The notes: generated from the letters alone by a model not told the origin. DNA of 64,000 bases from Paenibacillus catalpae (GCF_900112695.1 NZ_FOMT01000001.1:1116001-1180000); one strand, 5' to 3'. Shown: positions 36,618-44,769, counted from the first letter of the stretch. Made by a program: numbers and translations.

Positions 36618-37394
36618 ATAATCGTCTATATTCTAATCGGGCTTGCAGCCCTCATTGCGCTGATCTATGGTCTGTTCATTGTCCCGACTCAATGGCTGAA
36701 GGTGGAGCGGGTGACTTATAAGACAGGGGCAGGTATAAAAATACTGCAAATCAGCGATATTCATATCGAGCATATTCGGATTTCCGCAAGCCGATTAGTT
36801 CGGTTAATAAGGACAGAACGTCCCTCGTATATTGTCATAACGGGAGATTTCACAGAGCTTGCTCCGTATCTGCCTAAGGTACAGCGTTACCTGAAGGAGC
36901 TTGCCTCGGCTGGTGTGCCGATCCTGGCGGTTTACGGGAATCATGATCATCATCTGTCTTCCGACGCTCTGCAGCTATTAACTAAGATGCTGGAAGCTGA
37001 AGGCGTACGGCTGCTGCACAATGACGTGCTTGACATGGGGCATTATCAGTTTATCGGCATTGATGATTGGACCAGCAAAAAGAGTGATCCGGATCGGGCA
37101 TTTGCCAAGGTTGACCCTGCCAAGCCGTCTATCATTTTGACGCATGACCCGAATGTTGTGCTGCATATCAAGCATCCGTTTTCGTACTTGATGGCGGGAC
37201 ATTTCCACGGGATGCAGTTCCATCTTCCGTTCCTGTTCAAGTATTTGCGGAAAGGCGCTTTGCCTAAAGCAGGGATCTATAAAGGGATGCATCAGATGGA
37301 GAACGGCATGATCTATATCTCGAAGGGAATCAGCCAAACCGGAACAAATGCCAGATTCCTCATTCGGAGTGAGGTTACCATTCACCAATTGTAG
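36618..37394 (+). CDS. Membrane-anchored metallophosphoesterase, apparent ATA/ATC start
   Basis: About 258 residues. The frame opens after a TGA at 36588 and has no ATG, GTG or TTG until a GTG at 36702. Between them lies a clear membrane anchor (VYILIGLAALIALIYGLFIV) and the strong site AAGGGAGG (36605-36612). This places initiation at ATA 36618 or ATC 36621. Phosphoesterase motifs follow: QISDIHIEH, GDFTEL, YGNHDHH, THDPN and GHFHG, as in YkuE-like lipid or UDP-sugar phosphatases. A start at GTG 36702 would make a soluble protein of 230 residues. Note that sequence error at the start codon is possible. Confidence 0.75.
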   Translation: MIVYILIGLAALIALIYGLFIVPTQWLKVERVTYKTGAGIKILQISDIHIEHIRISASRLVRLIRTERPSYIVITGDFTELAPYLPKVQRYLKELASAGVPILAVYGNHDHHLSSDALQLLTKMLEAEGVRLLHNDVLDMGHYQFIGIDDWTSKKSDPDRAFAKVDPAKPSIILTHDPNVVLHIKHPFSYLMAGHFHGMQFHLPFLFKYLRKGALPKAGIYKGMHQMENGMIYISKGISQTGTNARFLIRSEVTIHQL

Positions 37395-37412
37395 GCTACG
37401 GGGAGCGGGTCG

Positions 37413-37625
37413 TTGTTAATGGATCAGCAGCAGAAATTTTGCAAAATCGAACGGATCGGGATTGTGTTAGAAATCGATGGCGATCGCATACTGCTAGAAG
37501 TAGAGGGGAAGCCCGTGAATGTTCCCCGCAGCAAAACGGCGGACGCACTCGTTCTTTCTGACCGGGTACATTGGAATGGTTCCTTATGGGTGAAGAAAGA
37601 GGAAGAGGAGGTGAAAGACCGATGA
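37413..37625 (+). CDS. Small protein of unknown function
   Basis: A 70-residue protein, beginning MLMDQQQKFCKIERIGIVLE, with a predicted small beta barrel (IVLEIDGDRILLEVEGKPVNV) and an acidic-basic tail. TTG at 37413 is 7 bases after GGGGAG; an ATG two codons later is the alternative. Its stop overlaps the start of the HesB-like gene by 4 bases, which supports real, coupled translation. No family recognised. Confidence 0.6.
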   Translation: MLMDQQQKFCKIERIGIVLEIDGDRILLEVEGKPVNVPRSKTADALVLSDRVHWNGSLWVKKEEEEVKDR

Positions 37626-37894
37626 AAATGAGCGTTACTCCTGCCGCAACGGCACTTTTCAAACAAGAATGGGGTTTCAAGAATGACGACAGCGTGCGCA
37701 TCTTTGTACGTTACAGCGGCGGCGGAGAAGACGCCTTCGCCTTCGGCATTATGAAGGACACAGCCCGTTATCCCGCGGTAAAGACCGTGGAAGACGGCAT
37801 TACGTTCTATATGGAGGAAAATGATGCGTGGTATATGGATGGCAAGGACCTTACCATCGACTGCCGCAATGACCATATCGTATTTCTTCGTTAA
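37622..37894 (+). CDS. HesB/IscA-like fold protein (YneR type)
   Basis: A 90-residue protein of the HesB-like domain group represented by B. subtilis YneR. It starts MKMSVTPAATALFKQEWGF and carries the SVRIFVRYSGGG turn, but lacks the three cysteines of true A-type iron-sulfur carriers, so cluster binding is doubtful. GGAGGTG at 37607-37613 serves the ATG, and the gene overlaps the 70-residue gene by 4 bases. Confidence 0.78.
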   Translation: MKMSVTPAATALFKQEWGFKNDDSVRIFVRYSGGGEDAFAFGIMKDTARYPAVKTVEDGITFYMEENDAWYMDGKDLTIDCRNDHIVFLR

Positions 37895-37908
37895 TATCCG
37901 GCCTAAAG

Positions 37909-37957
37909 AAAAGACGCTTCAACCTGGTGAGAACTTGGCATTGAAGCGTCTTTTCTA
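37909..37957. terminator. Bidirectional terminator
   Basis: AAAAGACGCTTCAA and TTGAAGCGTCTTTT, a perfect 14-bp stem with an 18-base loop, between convergent genes. Confidence 0.85.
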
Positions 37958-37966
37958 ATGAGCCGA

Positions 37967-38614
37967 TTATAGAAATGGGACCTTGAACGATTTCTTGAAC
38001 AACGGATACAGCCATTTCACGCCGCTTGGCGTCAGCGTATCGGCAATCAGATGGGACAAGTAGCCGGCAACGGCTATCTGCATGATGCCTTCGAGCTGGA
38101 GCTGCTTCTCAAGGCCCCAAGCAATCGCGCCCCATGCGATAACGGCCCATACGGTGTGGGTTAATCCACGGTGCTTTAACCAGGGAGCCCAAGCGACAAA
38201 TACGCCAAACCCAATCATCCAGCTCATGCTCATGGATAGACCTCCGTAGATCAGCGCGGCGCCAACGATACTTACAAGCGCGTTGCGGATCGTACCGCTC
38301 CGGACGACTAGCCCCAGGAGCAGAAGAGTGGCGCAGGCAATGATCAGCGGGATGTTCATGTAACGATCGCTTATGTACAAATACGCCGTAACCGCGGTCA
38401 GCAGCCAGCCGCTGCCTAGAAGAAGGCCATGAAGCCATTTGGAAAGCTTGCCTGCTTTCGAGCTTAATAGGCTAGGCCCGTCAAGATCAGCGCTTAAGGC
38501 GGAGAATGCGGCAACGGCAATATAAGTAGCTGCATTCATCATGGTAAAAGGATAATGGGCCGCAGCGGCTGAACCTATTGCGACGCCGATGGTAAGATGA
38601 GTCGTGCCTTTCAT
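37967..38614 (-). CDS. YdjM-type membrane-bound metal-dependent hydrolase
   Basis: A 215-residue membrane protein of the LexA-binding/YdjM family. MKGTTHLTIGVAIG at the start and SADLDGPS near residue 42, HRGLTHT near 150 and SHLIADTLTPSGV near 180 are the conserved His/Asp motifs, set between about six helices. AGGAGG is 5 bases before the ATG at 38614. It is a single-gene unit. Function in Gram-positives is unproven. Confidence 0.86.
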   Translation of the reverse strand: MKGTTHLTIGVAIGSAAAAHYPFTMMNAATYIAVAAFSALSADLDGPSLLSSKAGKLSKWLHGLLLGSGWLLTAVTAYLYISDRYMNIPLIIACATLLLLGLVVRSGTIRNALVSIVGAALIYGGLSMSMSWMIGFGVFVAWAPWLKHRGLTHTVWAVIAWGAIAWGLEKQLQLEGIMQIAVAGYLSHLIADTLTPSGVKWLYPLFKKSFKVPFL

Positions 38615-38764
38615 TGGACCTCCTATGACTGATTTGCAGTAAACAAACATATGTTCGCCTGACTATTATAGCGCATATGTTCGGCAATTACTACATGAGT
38701 TAACATAATTAAAGTTATGGTAACTTACATCCATAGTTGGCTATTGCTGTTATGGACAAGTTCA

Positions 38765-39073
38765 TTAACGATTGTTCTTAAGGCGACGGTCAATCTCCTC
38801 AGACACAACAAAGGCAAGCTCTTCATTGCCAAACAGCGAGAGCACCTGAAGCACGGTTTCATCATCAATATCGCCGGCTTCTTCCTTGGGAGCCGTTAAT
38901 GCTAACGTTTCGAGCAGACGTCCATTGCTAACTTGATGAGGGTAGGCTCGCATATACAGCTCTACGGCATCCAGCCCATGATTCACGCACCATTGTGCGA
39001 ACACAAGAATCATGGTATCTTCATCCTGTTTATACCTTTCAATGATAATCTGTTCCATTTCTTTTGAATTCAT
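38765..39073 (-). CDS. Small acidic helical protein of unknown function
   Basis: A 102-residue acidic, helical cytosolic protein beginning MNSKEMEQIIIERYKQDED. It has no membrane segment or recognisable motif. AAAGGAGAAATAGC just before the ATG makes expression likely. It diverges from the HAD phosphatase gene. I do not recognise a family. Confidence 0.65.
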   Translation of the reverse strand: MNSKEMEQIIIERYKQDEDTMILVFAQWCVNHGLDAVELYMRAYPHQVSNGRLLETLALTAPKEEAGDIDDETVLQVLSLFGNEELAFVVSEEIDRRLKNNR

Positions 39074-39132
39074 TGCTATTTCTCCTTTAAGACGGTAATA
39101 TAATTTACGAAAAATTATTCATAATAGACGGA

Positions 39133-39161
39133 TTGTAATATGAATATTGCCAGAATACAAT
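39133..39161 (+). promoter_or_regulatory. Promoter with overlapping inverted repeat before the HAD gene
   Basis: TTGTAA (39133-39138), 17-base spacer, TACAAT (39156-39161). GGATTGTA (39130-39137) and TACAATCC (39156-39163) are perfect inverted repeats that cover both hexamers, so a repressor site is possible. Confidence 0.6.
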
Positions 39162-39228
39162 CCATGCTTTTCCCAATTAAATCAATGAAATTCGATCGGA
39201 CTATTCTTATCTTCTGGAGGAATCATTC

Positions 39229-40074
39229 ATGCCTTCCTGTTATTTAACGGATCTAGACGGCACATTGCTTCGTTCTGATCAGTCCATGTCGGATTATACG
39301 ATTGCTCAGCTGACGGAAGCTATGGAAGCGGGTACAATAATCAGTTATGCAACGGCACGAAGTTATATAAGTTCCCAGCGCGTAACTTCATCCATTCCTT
39401 GGCGTTACCCGATAGTGTTGTATAATGGAGCAATGATTTATGATCCGCTTGCGAAGCGGGTAATTGGCGGTCACTTTCTTAGTCCGCAATTATCGAATGA
39501 TATTATGGAAGCGGGACGTTCGCTTGGGCTTATGCCGCTCGTGTTTGCACTGAATGAAGACGATCAGGAGAAGGTATTGCATGAGAAACTGTCCCGGATC
39601 GGGGATGTGGCATTTTATAACAGCAGACCGGAGGATCCCCGTTTTCAGGAGCACGAACATCTCGTGATAGCTGAATCTTACCGCCCGCTTATACTTGCTT
39701 ACATCGGCTCGCTTACGGAACTTGAGCCTCTGAAGCAAACGATCGAGCAGTTATACGGCGGGCTTGTTCATATTGAGTTCACAAAAGACGCTTATATTAA
39801 AGATCATTATTTTCTTGAAATGAGTCATCCTTTGGCAAATAAAGGGGAAGGTGCGCGATTATGGGCGCAACTTGTTGGCGCTGAGCTTAAAGATGTAACG
39901 GTATTCGGAGACAACTTGAATGACATTGGCATGTTCCGATCGGCAGGCACCAGAATTGCTGTCGCCGATGCCCATGATCAAATTATACAATTGGCGGACC
40001 ATATCGTCGGCACGAGCAACGAGGATGCAGTCGCCCGATATATAGCAGTAGAGCGGTCGCGTTTGACTACATGA
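39229..40074 (+). CDS. HAD superfamily phosphatase, Cof type
   Basis: A 281-residue Cof/YcsE-type HAD-IIB hydrolase. DLDGTLLRSD at residues 7-16 carries the nucleophile Asp, and VFGDNLNDIGMF near 221-232 carries the metal-binding acidic pair, with a C2-type cap between. Members dephosphorylate sugar phosphates, FMN or pyridoxal phosphate. CTGGAGG is 7 bases or so before the ATG. The 3' end is next to the DacF-like gene and probably co-transcribed. Confidence 0.9.
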   Translation: MPSCYLTDLDGTLLRSDQSMSDYTIAQLTEAMEAGTIISYATARSYISSQRVTSSIPWRYPIVLYNGAMIYDPLAKRVIGGHFLSPQLSNDIMEAGRSLGLMPLVFALNEDDQEKVLHEKLSRIGDVAFYNSRPEDPRFQEHEHLVIAESYRPLILAYIGSLTELEPLKQTIEQLYGGLVHIEFTKDAYIKDHYFLEMSHPLANKGEGARLWAQLVGAELKDVTVFGDNLNDIGMFRSAGTRIAVADAHDQIIQLADHIVGTSNEDAVARYIAVERSRLTT

Positions 40075-40091
40075 GGATAAAGAGGGGAACT

Positions 40092-41354
40092 ATGAGACCA
40101 CTTCAAGGCCTGATTGCAATAATGTTCATTATTCTCTTATTACTATCGCCCGTTTCTGTATTCGCGGAGGAGTCCGTGCAGCCTGCGGGCGAACAGCAGA
40201 CGATGCAGCCTGCTGAGCAGCTGCCGGATATGCCAAACTCTGAATCCGCGATTCTGATCGATGCGAAGTCGGGCGCTGTGCTTTTTGCGAAAAATGAATC
40301 CGAGCGTTTGTATCCGGCCAGCATAACGAAGATTGTAACCGGCATTATTGCTCTTGAGCAGTCGGATCCTTCAGACATGGTAACCGTTTCGAAGAACGCA
40401 CGAGGAGAAGACGGGACCCGGATCTATCTGGCGGAAGGCGAGCAGAAGCCGATGCTGGATCTGATCGAAGGGATGCTGATCAACTCGGGTAATGATGCAG
40501 CTACCGCAATCGCCGAGCATATTGACGGTACGAAGGAGCAATTCGCTGTGCGGATGAATGAATTTGTCCGCAAGCTGGGAACGTGGGATACGAATTTTGT
40601 CAATCCAAGCGGCCTGCCGGATGAGAATCAATATACAACGGCAAGGGATATGGCCAAGATTGCACAGTATGCGATGCAAAACGACCAGTTCCGTCAGGTT
40701 GTATCCACCCAATCGAAGCCTTGGGTTGGAGAAGAATGGGTCTCCAAGCTCGAAAATCACAACAAGCTCCTAAGCAGCTACGAAGGTGCTATTGGAGTGA
40801 AAAACGGCTTTACGCAGGCAGCCGGATATACGTTGGTATCCGCTGCCGAACGTGGAGACATGGAGCTCATTGGCGTCGTTCTGAAGGGGGCTACCGATGC
40901 CGGCGTCTACAAGGATATGACGCAGCTTCTTGATTATGGCTTTGCCCATTTTACGAGCTCGTTATATATGGAGGCGGATGAAAAACGTTCGTTCGTATCG
41001 CGGGATACCGGCAAATCCATGGAGTTTACAGCCGATAGGCCATTCTGGGTGACGATCAAGGATGGCGTTGTGCCTGACGTAGCCGTCGACTCAAACGGCC
41101 GAGCGTTTGTCCAAGGTTCGGAGATCTATAATCCTTCTGAGACAGCCGCGGCATTAGTGCCGATCGTTCCTCTTGCCGAGCAGGCAGAAGTCCAGATTGC
41201 CTCTGTAACGAAATCTAATCCGCTGCATGAAACGTCAAAATCTTCAGGCTGGAGCGTTGGCGTAACGATTGCCTGGTCCGTCATGCTCCTGTTTATGCTC
41301 TTATCTGCCCGAATCATATATGTAAGGCAGCGCAGAAGAAAATTTTATAAATAG
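40092..41354 (+). CDS. D-alanyl-D-alanine carboxypeptidase (DacF/PBP5 type)
   Basis: A 420-residue serine-type DD-carboxypeptidase (S11) that trims peptidoglycan stem peptides. A signal peptide is cleaved near VFA-EE (residue 25). Ser77-Ile-Thr-Lys80, Ser132-Gly-Asn134 and Lys237-Asn-Gly239 (KTG variant) are the three active-site motifs. A C-terminal membrane helix near residues 385-407 and a basic tail anchor it. ATG at 40092 follows AGAGGGG; an ATG at 40071 overlaps the HAD stop. The 3' tail of a second, broken copy lies at 55596-55735. Confidence 0.92.
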   Translation: MRPLQGLIAIMFIILLLLSPVSVFAEESVQPAGEQQTMQPAEQLPDMPNSESAILIDAKSGAVLFAKNESERLYPASITKIVTGIIALEQSDPSDMVTVSKNARGEDGTRIYLAEGEQKPMLDLIEGMLINSGNDAATAIAEHIDGTKEQFAVRMNEFVRKLGTWDTNFVNPSGLPDENQYTTARDMAKIAQYAMQNDQFRQVVSTQSKPWVGEEWVSKLENHNKLLSSYEGAIGVKNGFTQAAGYTLVSAAERGDMELIGVVLKGATDAGVYKDMTQLLDYGFAHFTSSLYMEADEKRSFVSRDTGKSMEFTADRPFWVTIKDGVVPDVAVDSNGRAFVQGSEIYNPSETAAALVPIVPLAEQAEVQIASVTKSNPLHETSKSSGWSVGVTIAWSVMLLFMLLSARIIYVRQRRRKFYK

Positions 41355-41415
41355 CCTTCTACACAAAAGAGCCAAGACTTATAAGAAGTCTTGGCTCTTT
41401 TGTGTAGAAGGCTAT
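41351..41415. terminator. Terminator inside a 30-bp perfect inverted repeat
   Basis: The 30 bases at 41351-41380 are the exact reverse complement of 41386-41415, around a 5-base ATAAG loop. The inner part (AGAGCCAAGACTT / AAGTCTTGGCTCTTTT) is a classic terminator. The outer arms extend through GCCTTCTACACA and include the TAG stop of the carboxypeptidase gene. Confidence 0.9.
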
Positions 41416-41447
41416 TAGCGTTGTTCACAAGGGAAAGGGGAACTTTT

Positions 41448-41549
41448 ATGTATCAGGAACAATCCTCGCCAATTCAAAAGCAAAATTTGTCGAATTCGAT
41501 TACAATAGAGATTGTTAGACAGATAGGAGGAATAGGCAATGAACGGTAA
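41448..41549 (+). CDS. Possible 33-codon leader ORF before nucleoside hydrolase
   Basis: ATG at 41448 follows AAAGGGG by about 7 bases and encodes 33 residues starting MYQEQSSPIQKQNLSNSITI. Its stop at 41547 overlaps the first codons of the nucleoside hydrolase gene, so it could be a coupled leader peptide. No homologue is known to me. It may be spurious. Confidence 0.3.
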   Translation: MYQEQSSPIQKQNLSNSITIEIVRQIGGIGNER

Positions 41550-42492
41550 AACACGAATTATACTGGATGTAGATACAGGGATCGATGACGCATTAGCGGT
41601 TCTATATGCCTTGCTGTCTCCAGAGATTCATGTAGAAGGACTAACAACCGGATTCGGTAATATTGATGTGGGTCAAGCGACGGAAAATACGCTCCGGCTC
41701 ATTAAGCTGGCTAATTGCGGCTACGAGGTTCCGGTAGCGGCAGGTGCAGCCGGGCCGCTGAAACGCGATTACGCGGGTCCGGTTCCGCATATTCACGGTC
41801 ATAACGGAATTGGTGATGCAGAGCTTGCACCAACGGAGCAGAGGCCTCTTCAGGAATCGGCTGCAGAATTTATCGTCCGCAAGGCTAACGAGCTTCCGGG
41901 AGAGCTCGTTGTAATTACAGTTGGACGAATGACGAATCTGGCTTTGGCGCTGCAGATGGATCCATCTATTACAGGCAAAATCCGCAACGTTGTGGTGATG
42001 GGCGGAACCGTATTTGCGCCGGGCAATGTGACTCCAGTGAGTGAAGCGAATTTGTGGGGCGATCCGGAGGCGGCTCAGCAGGTATTCCGATCAGAGGTTC
42101 CGCTTACGATAGTAGGTCTCGATGTTACGCTGCAGACGAGATTGTCGCGCGGTCACCTCGATCAACTGCGCCGTCTGGCCCCGATTGATAAACAGCCTAT
42201 CGTTGATTTTCTGCATACGGCACTCGAGAGGTACTTCACCTTTTATCTGGAGCAGAATCAATACCTTGGCGAATGCCCGATGCATGATCCGCTCGCCGTA
42301 CTGGTAGCGGTGAATCCATCGCTTGTGAACACCAGAGTCATGCATGCCGATATTGACTGCGGACACGGATTGACGGCAGGCATGATTATTACGGATCGAA
42401 GAGTGAATCCGATGGTCGGACGAGAAATTACGTTCTGCCTGGAAGTGGACGCGGATCGTGCCTTGCGGCAAATGCTGTCCGTGTTTCTGTAA
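41539..42492 (+). CDS. Inosine-uridine preferring nucleoside hydrolase
   Basis: A 317-residue IUNH-family N-ribohydrolase that splits nucleosides into base and ribose. DVDTGIDDALAVLYAL at residues 10-25 is the Ca2+-binding signature, VVMGGTVF near 152 and HDPLAVLVAV near 248 are further active-site segments. GATAGGAGG precedes the ATG. It would give hypoxanthine from inosine, linking adenosine deaminase at 33285 with xanthine dehydrogenase, although the genes lie 7 kb apart. Pyrimidine nucleosides are also possible substrates. Confidence 0.9.
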   Translation: MNGKTRIILDVDTGIDDALAVLYALLSPEIHVEGLTTGFGNIDVGQATENTLRLIKLANCGYEVPVAAGAAGPLKRDYAGPVPHIHGHNGIGDAELAPTEQRPLQESAAEFIVRKANELPGELVVITVGRMTNLALALQMDPSITGKIRNVVVMGGTVFAPGNVTPVSEANLWGDPEAAQQVFRSEVPLTIVGLDVTLQTRLSRGHLDQLRRLAPIDKQPIVDFLHTALERYFTFYLEQNQYLGECPMHDPLAVLVAVNPSLVNTRVMHADIDCGHGLTAGMIITDRRVNPMVGREITFCLEVDADRALRQMLSVFL

Positions 42493-42542
42493 TATAGAAG
42501 CAGTTGGATGAAATTATACATAGAAGAAAAGAGGATGGCTAT

Positions 42543-43055
42543 ATGGAGCAACGTTATTCTCGTGAATCCAGGTGTTATAAGACAGCAAGGATTTTCCCAA
42601 CGGACGTGAATAATCACAATACGTTATTTGGCGGCAAGCTGATGGCTTACATTGACGATATCGCATCCATTGCCGCGACCAAGCATTGCCGGCGTGCAGT
42701 CGTTACGGCTTCTACCGATTCCGTCGACTTTCTGCAGCCGATCCGGCCTTCCGATTCCGTCTGCCTGGAATCCTTCGTTACTTGGACTGGTCGGACATCA
42801 GTTGAGGTGTTTGTTAAGGTCATTAAAGAAGATCTGTTAAGCGGGGAGCGCGTTGTCGCGGCAACGTCTTTCCTGACCTTTGTCGCATTAGACGAGGACA
42901 AGCGTCCCGTGCCGGTGCCGAGGGTCATTCCGGAATCCGAAGAAGAATTCAAGCTCTACGAGACAGCCCCTCACCGCGCTGATATGCGGCGGATCCGCCG
43001 CGAGCAGAGCAAGAAGTTCGCCGATTTTTTGACGGTTGCTCATCCATGGGACTAA
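42543..43055 (+). CDS. Acyl-CoA thioesterase, hotdog fold (YciA/BFIT type)
   Basis: A 170-residue acyl-CoA hydrolase. PTDVNNHNTLFGGKLMAYIDDIASIAA near residues 20-46 (Asn/Gly/Asp active-site helix) is the conserved segment, split here by naming only its key residues Asn25, Gly31, Asp38. The end is basic (RRIRREQSKKFADFL). ATG at 42543 lies after AGAGG. It follows the nucleoside hydrolase by 50 bases. Acyl-chain preference is unknown. Confidence 0.88.
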   Translation: MEQRYSRESRCYKTARIFPTDVNNHNTLFGGKLMAYIDDIASIAATKHCRRAVVTASTDSVDFLQPIRPSDSVCLESFVTWTGRTSVEVFVKVIKEDLLSGERVVAATSFLTFVALDEDKRPVPVPRVIPESEEEFKLYETAPHRADMRRIRREQSKKFADFLTVAHPWD

Positions 43056-43071
43056 TGCGGAGGCAGTAAAA

Positions 43072-43099
43072 AATGCGCATTCAGTTAAGATTGCGCATT
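43072..43099 (-). terminator. Intrinsic terminator of the 33-residue membrane protein gene
   Basis: On the minus strand AATGCGCA (43099-43092) and TGCGCATT (43079-43072) pair and are followed by six Ts. The first arm lies within the last codons of the small gene. Confidence 0.65.
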
Positions 43100-43186
43100 A
43101 ACAACGTATTGGATGCAGCCATATACGAATAAGGCAAGGACTACACATATTCCGACAACAATATATACTGCTTTACGTCCATTCAT
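43085..43186 (-). CDS. 33-residue single-pass membrane protein
   Basis: Encodes 33 residues starting MNGRKAVYIVVGICVVLALF; residues 6-24 form one hydrophobic helix and the end is QYVVNAQS. GGTG lies 6-7 bases upstream as a weak binding site. A promoter (43225-43253) and a terminator (43072-43099) frame it on the same strand, which is why I accept so short a gene. Function is unknown; it could be a regulatory membrane peptide. Confidence 0.55.
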   Translation of the reverse strand: MNGRKAVYIVVGICVVLALFVYGCIQYVVNAQS

Positions 43187-43224
43187 TCAAGCACCAGCTT
43201 TCTATGTACATTGATACTTGCTCT

Positions 43225-43253
43225 ATTATATACGAATTGGGCAGCAAAGTCAT
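43225..43253 (-). promoter_or_regulatory. Sigma-A type promoter for the small membrane protein
   Basis: Minus strand: ATGACT (43253-43248), 17 bases, perfect TATAAT (43230-43225), 39 bases before the ATG at 43186. A 12-bp palindrome GGTTATATAACC at 43306-43317 lies between this promoter and the plus-strand gene at 43355. Confidence 0.55.
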
Positions 43254-43354
43254 GGCGAGCAGGTGCTTGCTTCATTCCCCGTTGTTACATATACTTTTAG
43301 AATCGGGTTATATAACCTGGCTAGGAAGTATCGCAAGAGGGGAATGACGACAAA

Positions 43355-43894
43355 ATGGAGCAAGCTTCCAAACCGCAGCAGGATGCCACAAACATTCCGC
43401 AGGAGGAATTTTTCGCTGCTGCCGCATTATTTTGCCGCGCATATCCAGTATTCGTCGCGGAGATTGAACGTGTAGAGGCCGAACGCGGAAAGCTAAGCGA
43501 CTTTCAGCTGATGCGTGCGGTGAACAAAGCCAAAGAAGGTCTTGTGATTCTAGGCTGGGATTGTCGAAAAGCCGTTAATGCGCTATTTGATACGTATGTG
43601 GAAATCTATAAGCACAGCAGCAAGGAAAACGCCAATCACTGGGCGGAATCCACCTTCGGATGCAACAAGACACTCATCTACGAGCCTCTGCATGAAGAGG
43701 AAGAGGTACTGGAGAACGGCATGTCTCTTGAGCTGCGTATTGAACAACTAACCGCTCTTATCCATGAGCAAGAGACGACCCTGCTGCAAAATTACAGGGA
43801 GCTGTACCGGCTGAAGATTGCTGCTGCCCATGAGGCAGAAGCAGAGAACAGCTTTGAGGTTCCTGAGCAGGGCAGCAAGAAGGAAGAAGAGTAA
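43355..43894 (+). CDS. Protein of unknown function, helical
   Basis: A 179-residue acidic, mainly helical cytosolic protein. Residues 125-165 are a probable coiled coil (LELRIEQLTALIHEQETTLL) followed by a charged tail ending GSKKEEE. AGAGGGG lies about 12 bases before the ATG. A terminator follows at once, so it is a single-gene unit. No family recognised. Confidence 0.65.
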   Translation: MEQASKPQQDATNIPQEEFFAAAALFCRAYPVFVAEIERVEAERGKLSDFQLMRAVNKAKEGLVILGWDCRKAVNALFDTYVEIYKHSSKENANHWAESTFGCNKTLIYEPLHEEEEVLENGMSLELRIEQLTALIHEQETTLLQNYRELYRLKIAAAHEAEAENSFEVPEQGSKKEEE

Positions 43895-43901
43895 GAACGA
43901 G

Positions 43902-43928
43902 ACCGTTGCCGGGCAAGGCAGCGGTTTT
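43902..43928 (+). terminator. Intrinsic terminator
   Basis: ACCGTTGCC, loop GGGCAA, GGCAGCGGT, then TTTTTC. Confidence 0.8.
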
Positions 43929-44046
43929 TCGTATGCAACCGTAATCGATTTCATGCGGAAGGTTGTATGTTATACTAAGGCTATGTCAGCTACTTCTGAC
44001 AGGTAATGAAATCAGGTGCAGGCAGGGAGAGGAGACGGGGAAGCAG

Positions 44047-44769
44047 ATGGTCAAAACCATGTTAGTGACAGGTGCGGATCGTGGTGTTGGACTGGCACTC
44101 GCTGCAGAGTGGCTGAAGGATGGCAACCGGGTATTCGCCGGACAATATGCCGATAGCGACGGGCTGCAAGAGCTGCAGAAGGAATATGGCGAGCAGCTGA
44201 CAGTGTTCCCGCTGGATGTAGCAAGCGAAGCAAGTGTTAATCAAGCACTTGAATTAGTGGAATCGCGGACCAACAAGCTTGATGTTCTTATAAATAACGC
44301 AGCAATCTTGGGAGATATTAGAAATACCATTCTTGGAGAGCTTCAGTATGAAGAAATGCTGAGTGTGTTTAATGTGAATGCCCTGGGCAGCTTACGTGTG
44401 AGCCAAACGTTCACGCCGCTCCTGCTTGCGAGCGACTCCAAGCTGATTGCTAATATTTCCTCGGAGGCAGGAAGTATTACCGACTGCTGGCGCGATGCCT
44501 GGTATGCCTATTGCATGTCCAAAGCGGCGGTCAATATGCAATCAAAGCTGATACATAATGGGCTCAAGCCGCATGGCGGCCGTGTGCTGGTCATTCATCC
44601 GGGCTGGGTGAAGACGCATATGCAGGGCAAGCTGGATGAAGCGGCAGAGCTGACGCCTGAGCAATCGGCAACGGGCATTACGAAGGTTATTCATTCGGCA
44701 TTAGCAAGAGATGCTGCTGAAATGGAATGCGAATATATAGATTATGAAGGTAGGAAGTTGAATTGGTAA
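44047..44769 (+). CDS. Short-chain dehydrogenase/reductase
   Basis: A 240-residue classical-type SDR. TGADRGVG at residues 7-14 is the NAD(P) glycine motif, NNAAILG near 81 the structural motif, and the Ser-Tyr-Lys set is NISSEAGS near 137 with YAYCMSKAAV near 155 (Tyr-x-x-x-Lys as YCMSK). GGGGAAG at 44038-44044 precedes the ATG at 44047; an upstream frame to 43963 has no site. It overlaps the start of the PLP lyase gene, so the two are coupled. Substrate unknown. Confidence 0.88.
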   Translation: MVKTMLVTGADRGVGLALAAEWLKDGNRVFAGQYADSDGLQELQKEYGEQLTVFPLDVASEASVNQALELVESRTNKLDVLINNAAILGDIRNTILGELQYEEMLSVFNVNALGSLRVSQTFTPLLLASDSKLIANISSEAGSITDCWRDAWYAYCMSKAAVNMQSKLIHNGLKPHGGRVLVIHPGWVKTHMQGKLDEAAELTPEQSATGITKVIHSALARDAAEMECEYIDYEGRKLNW

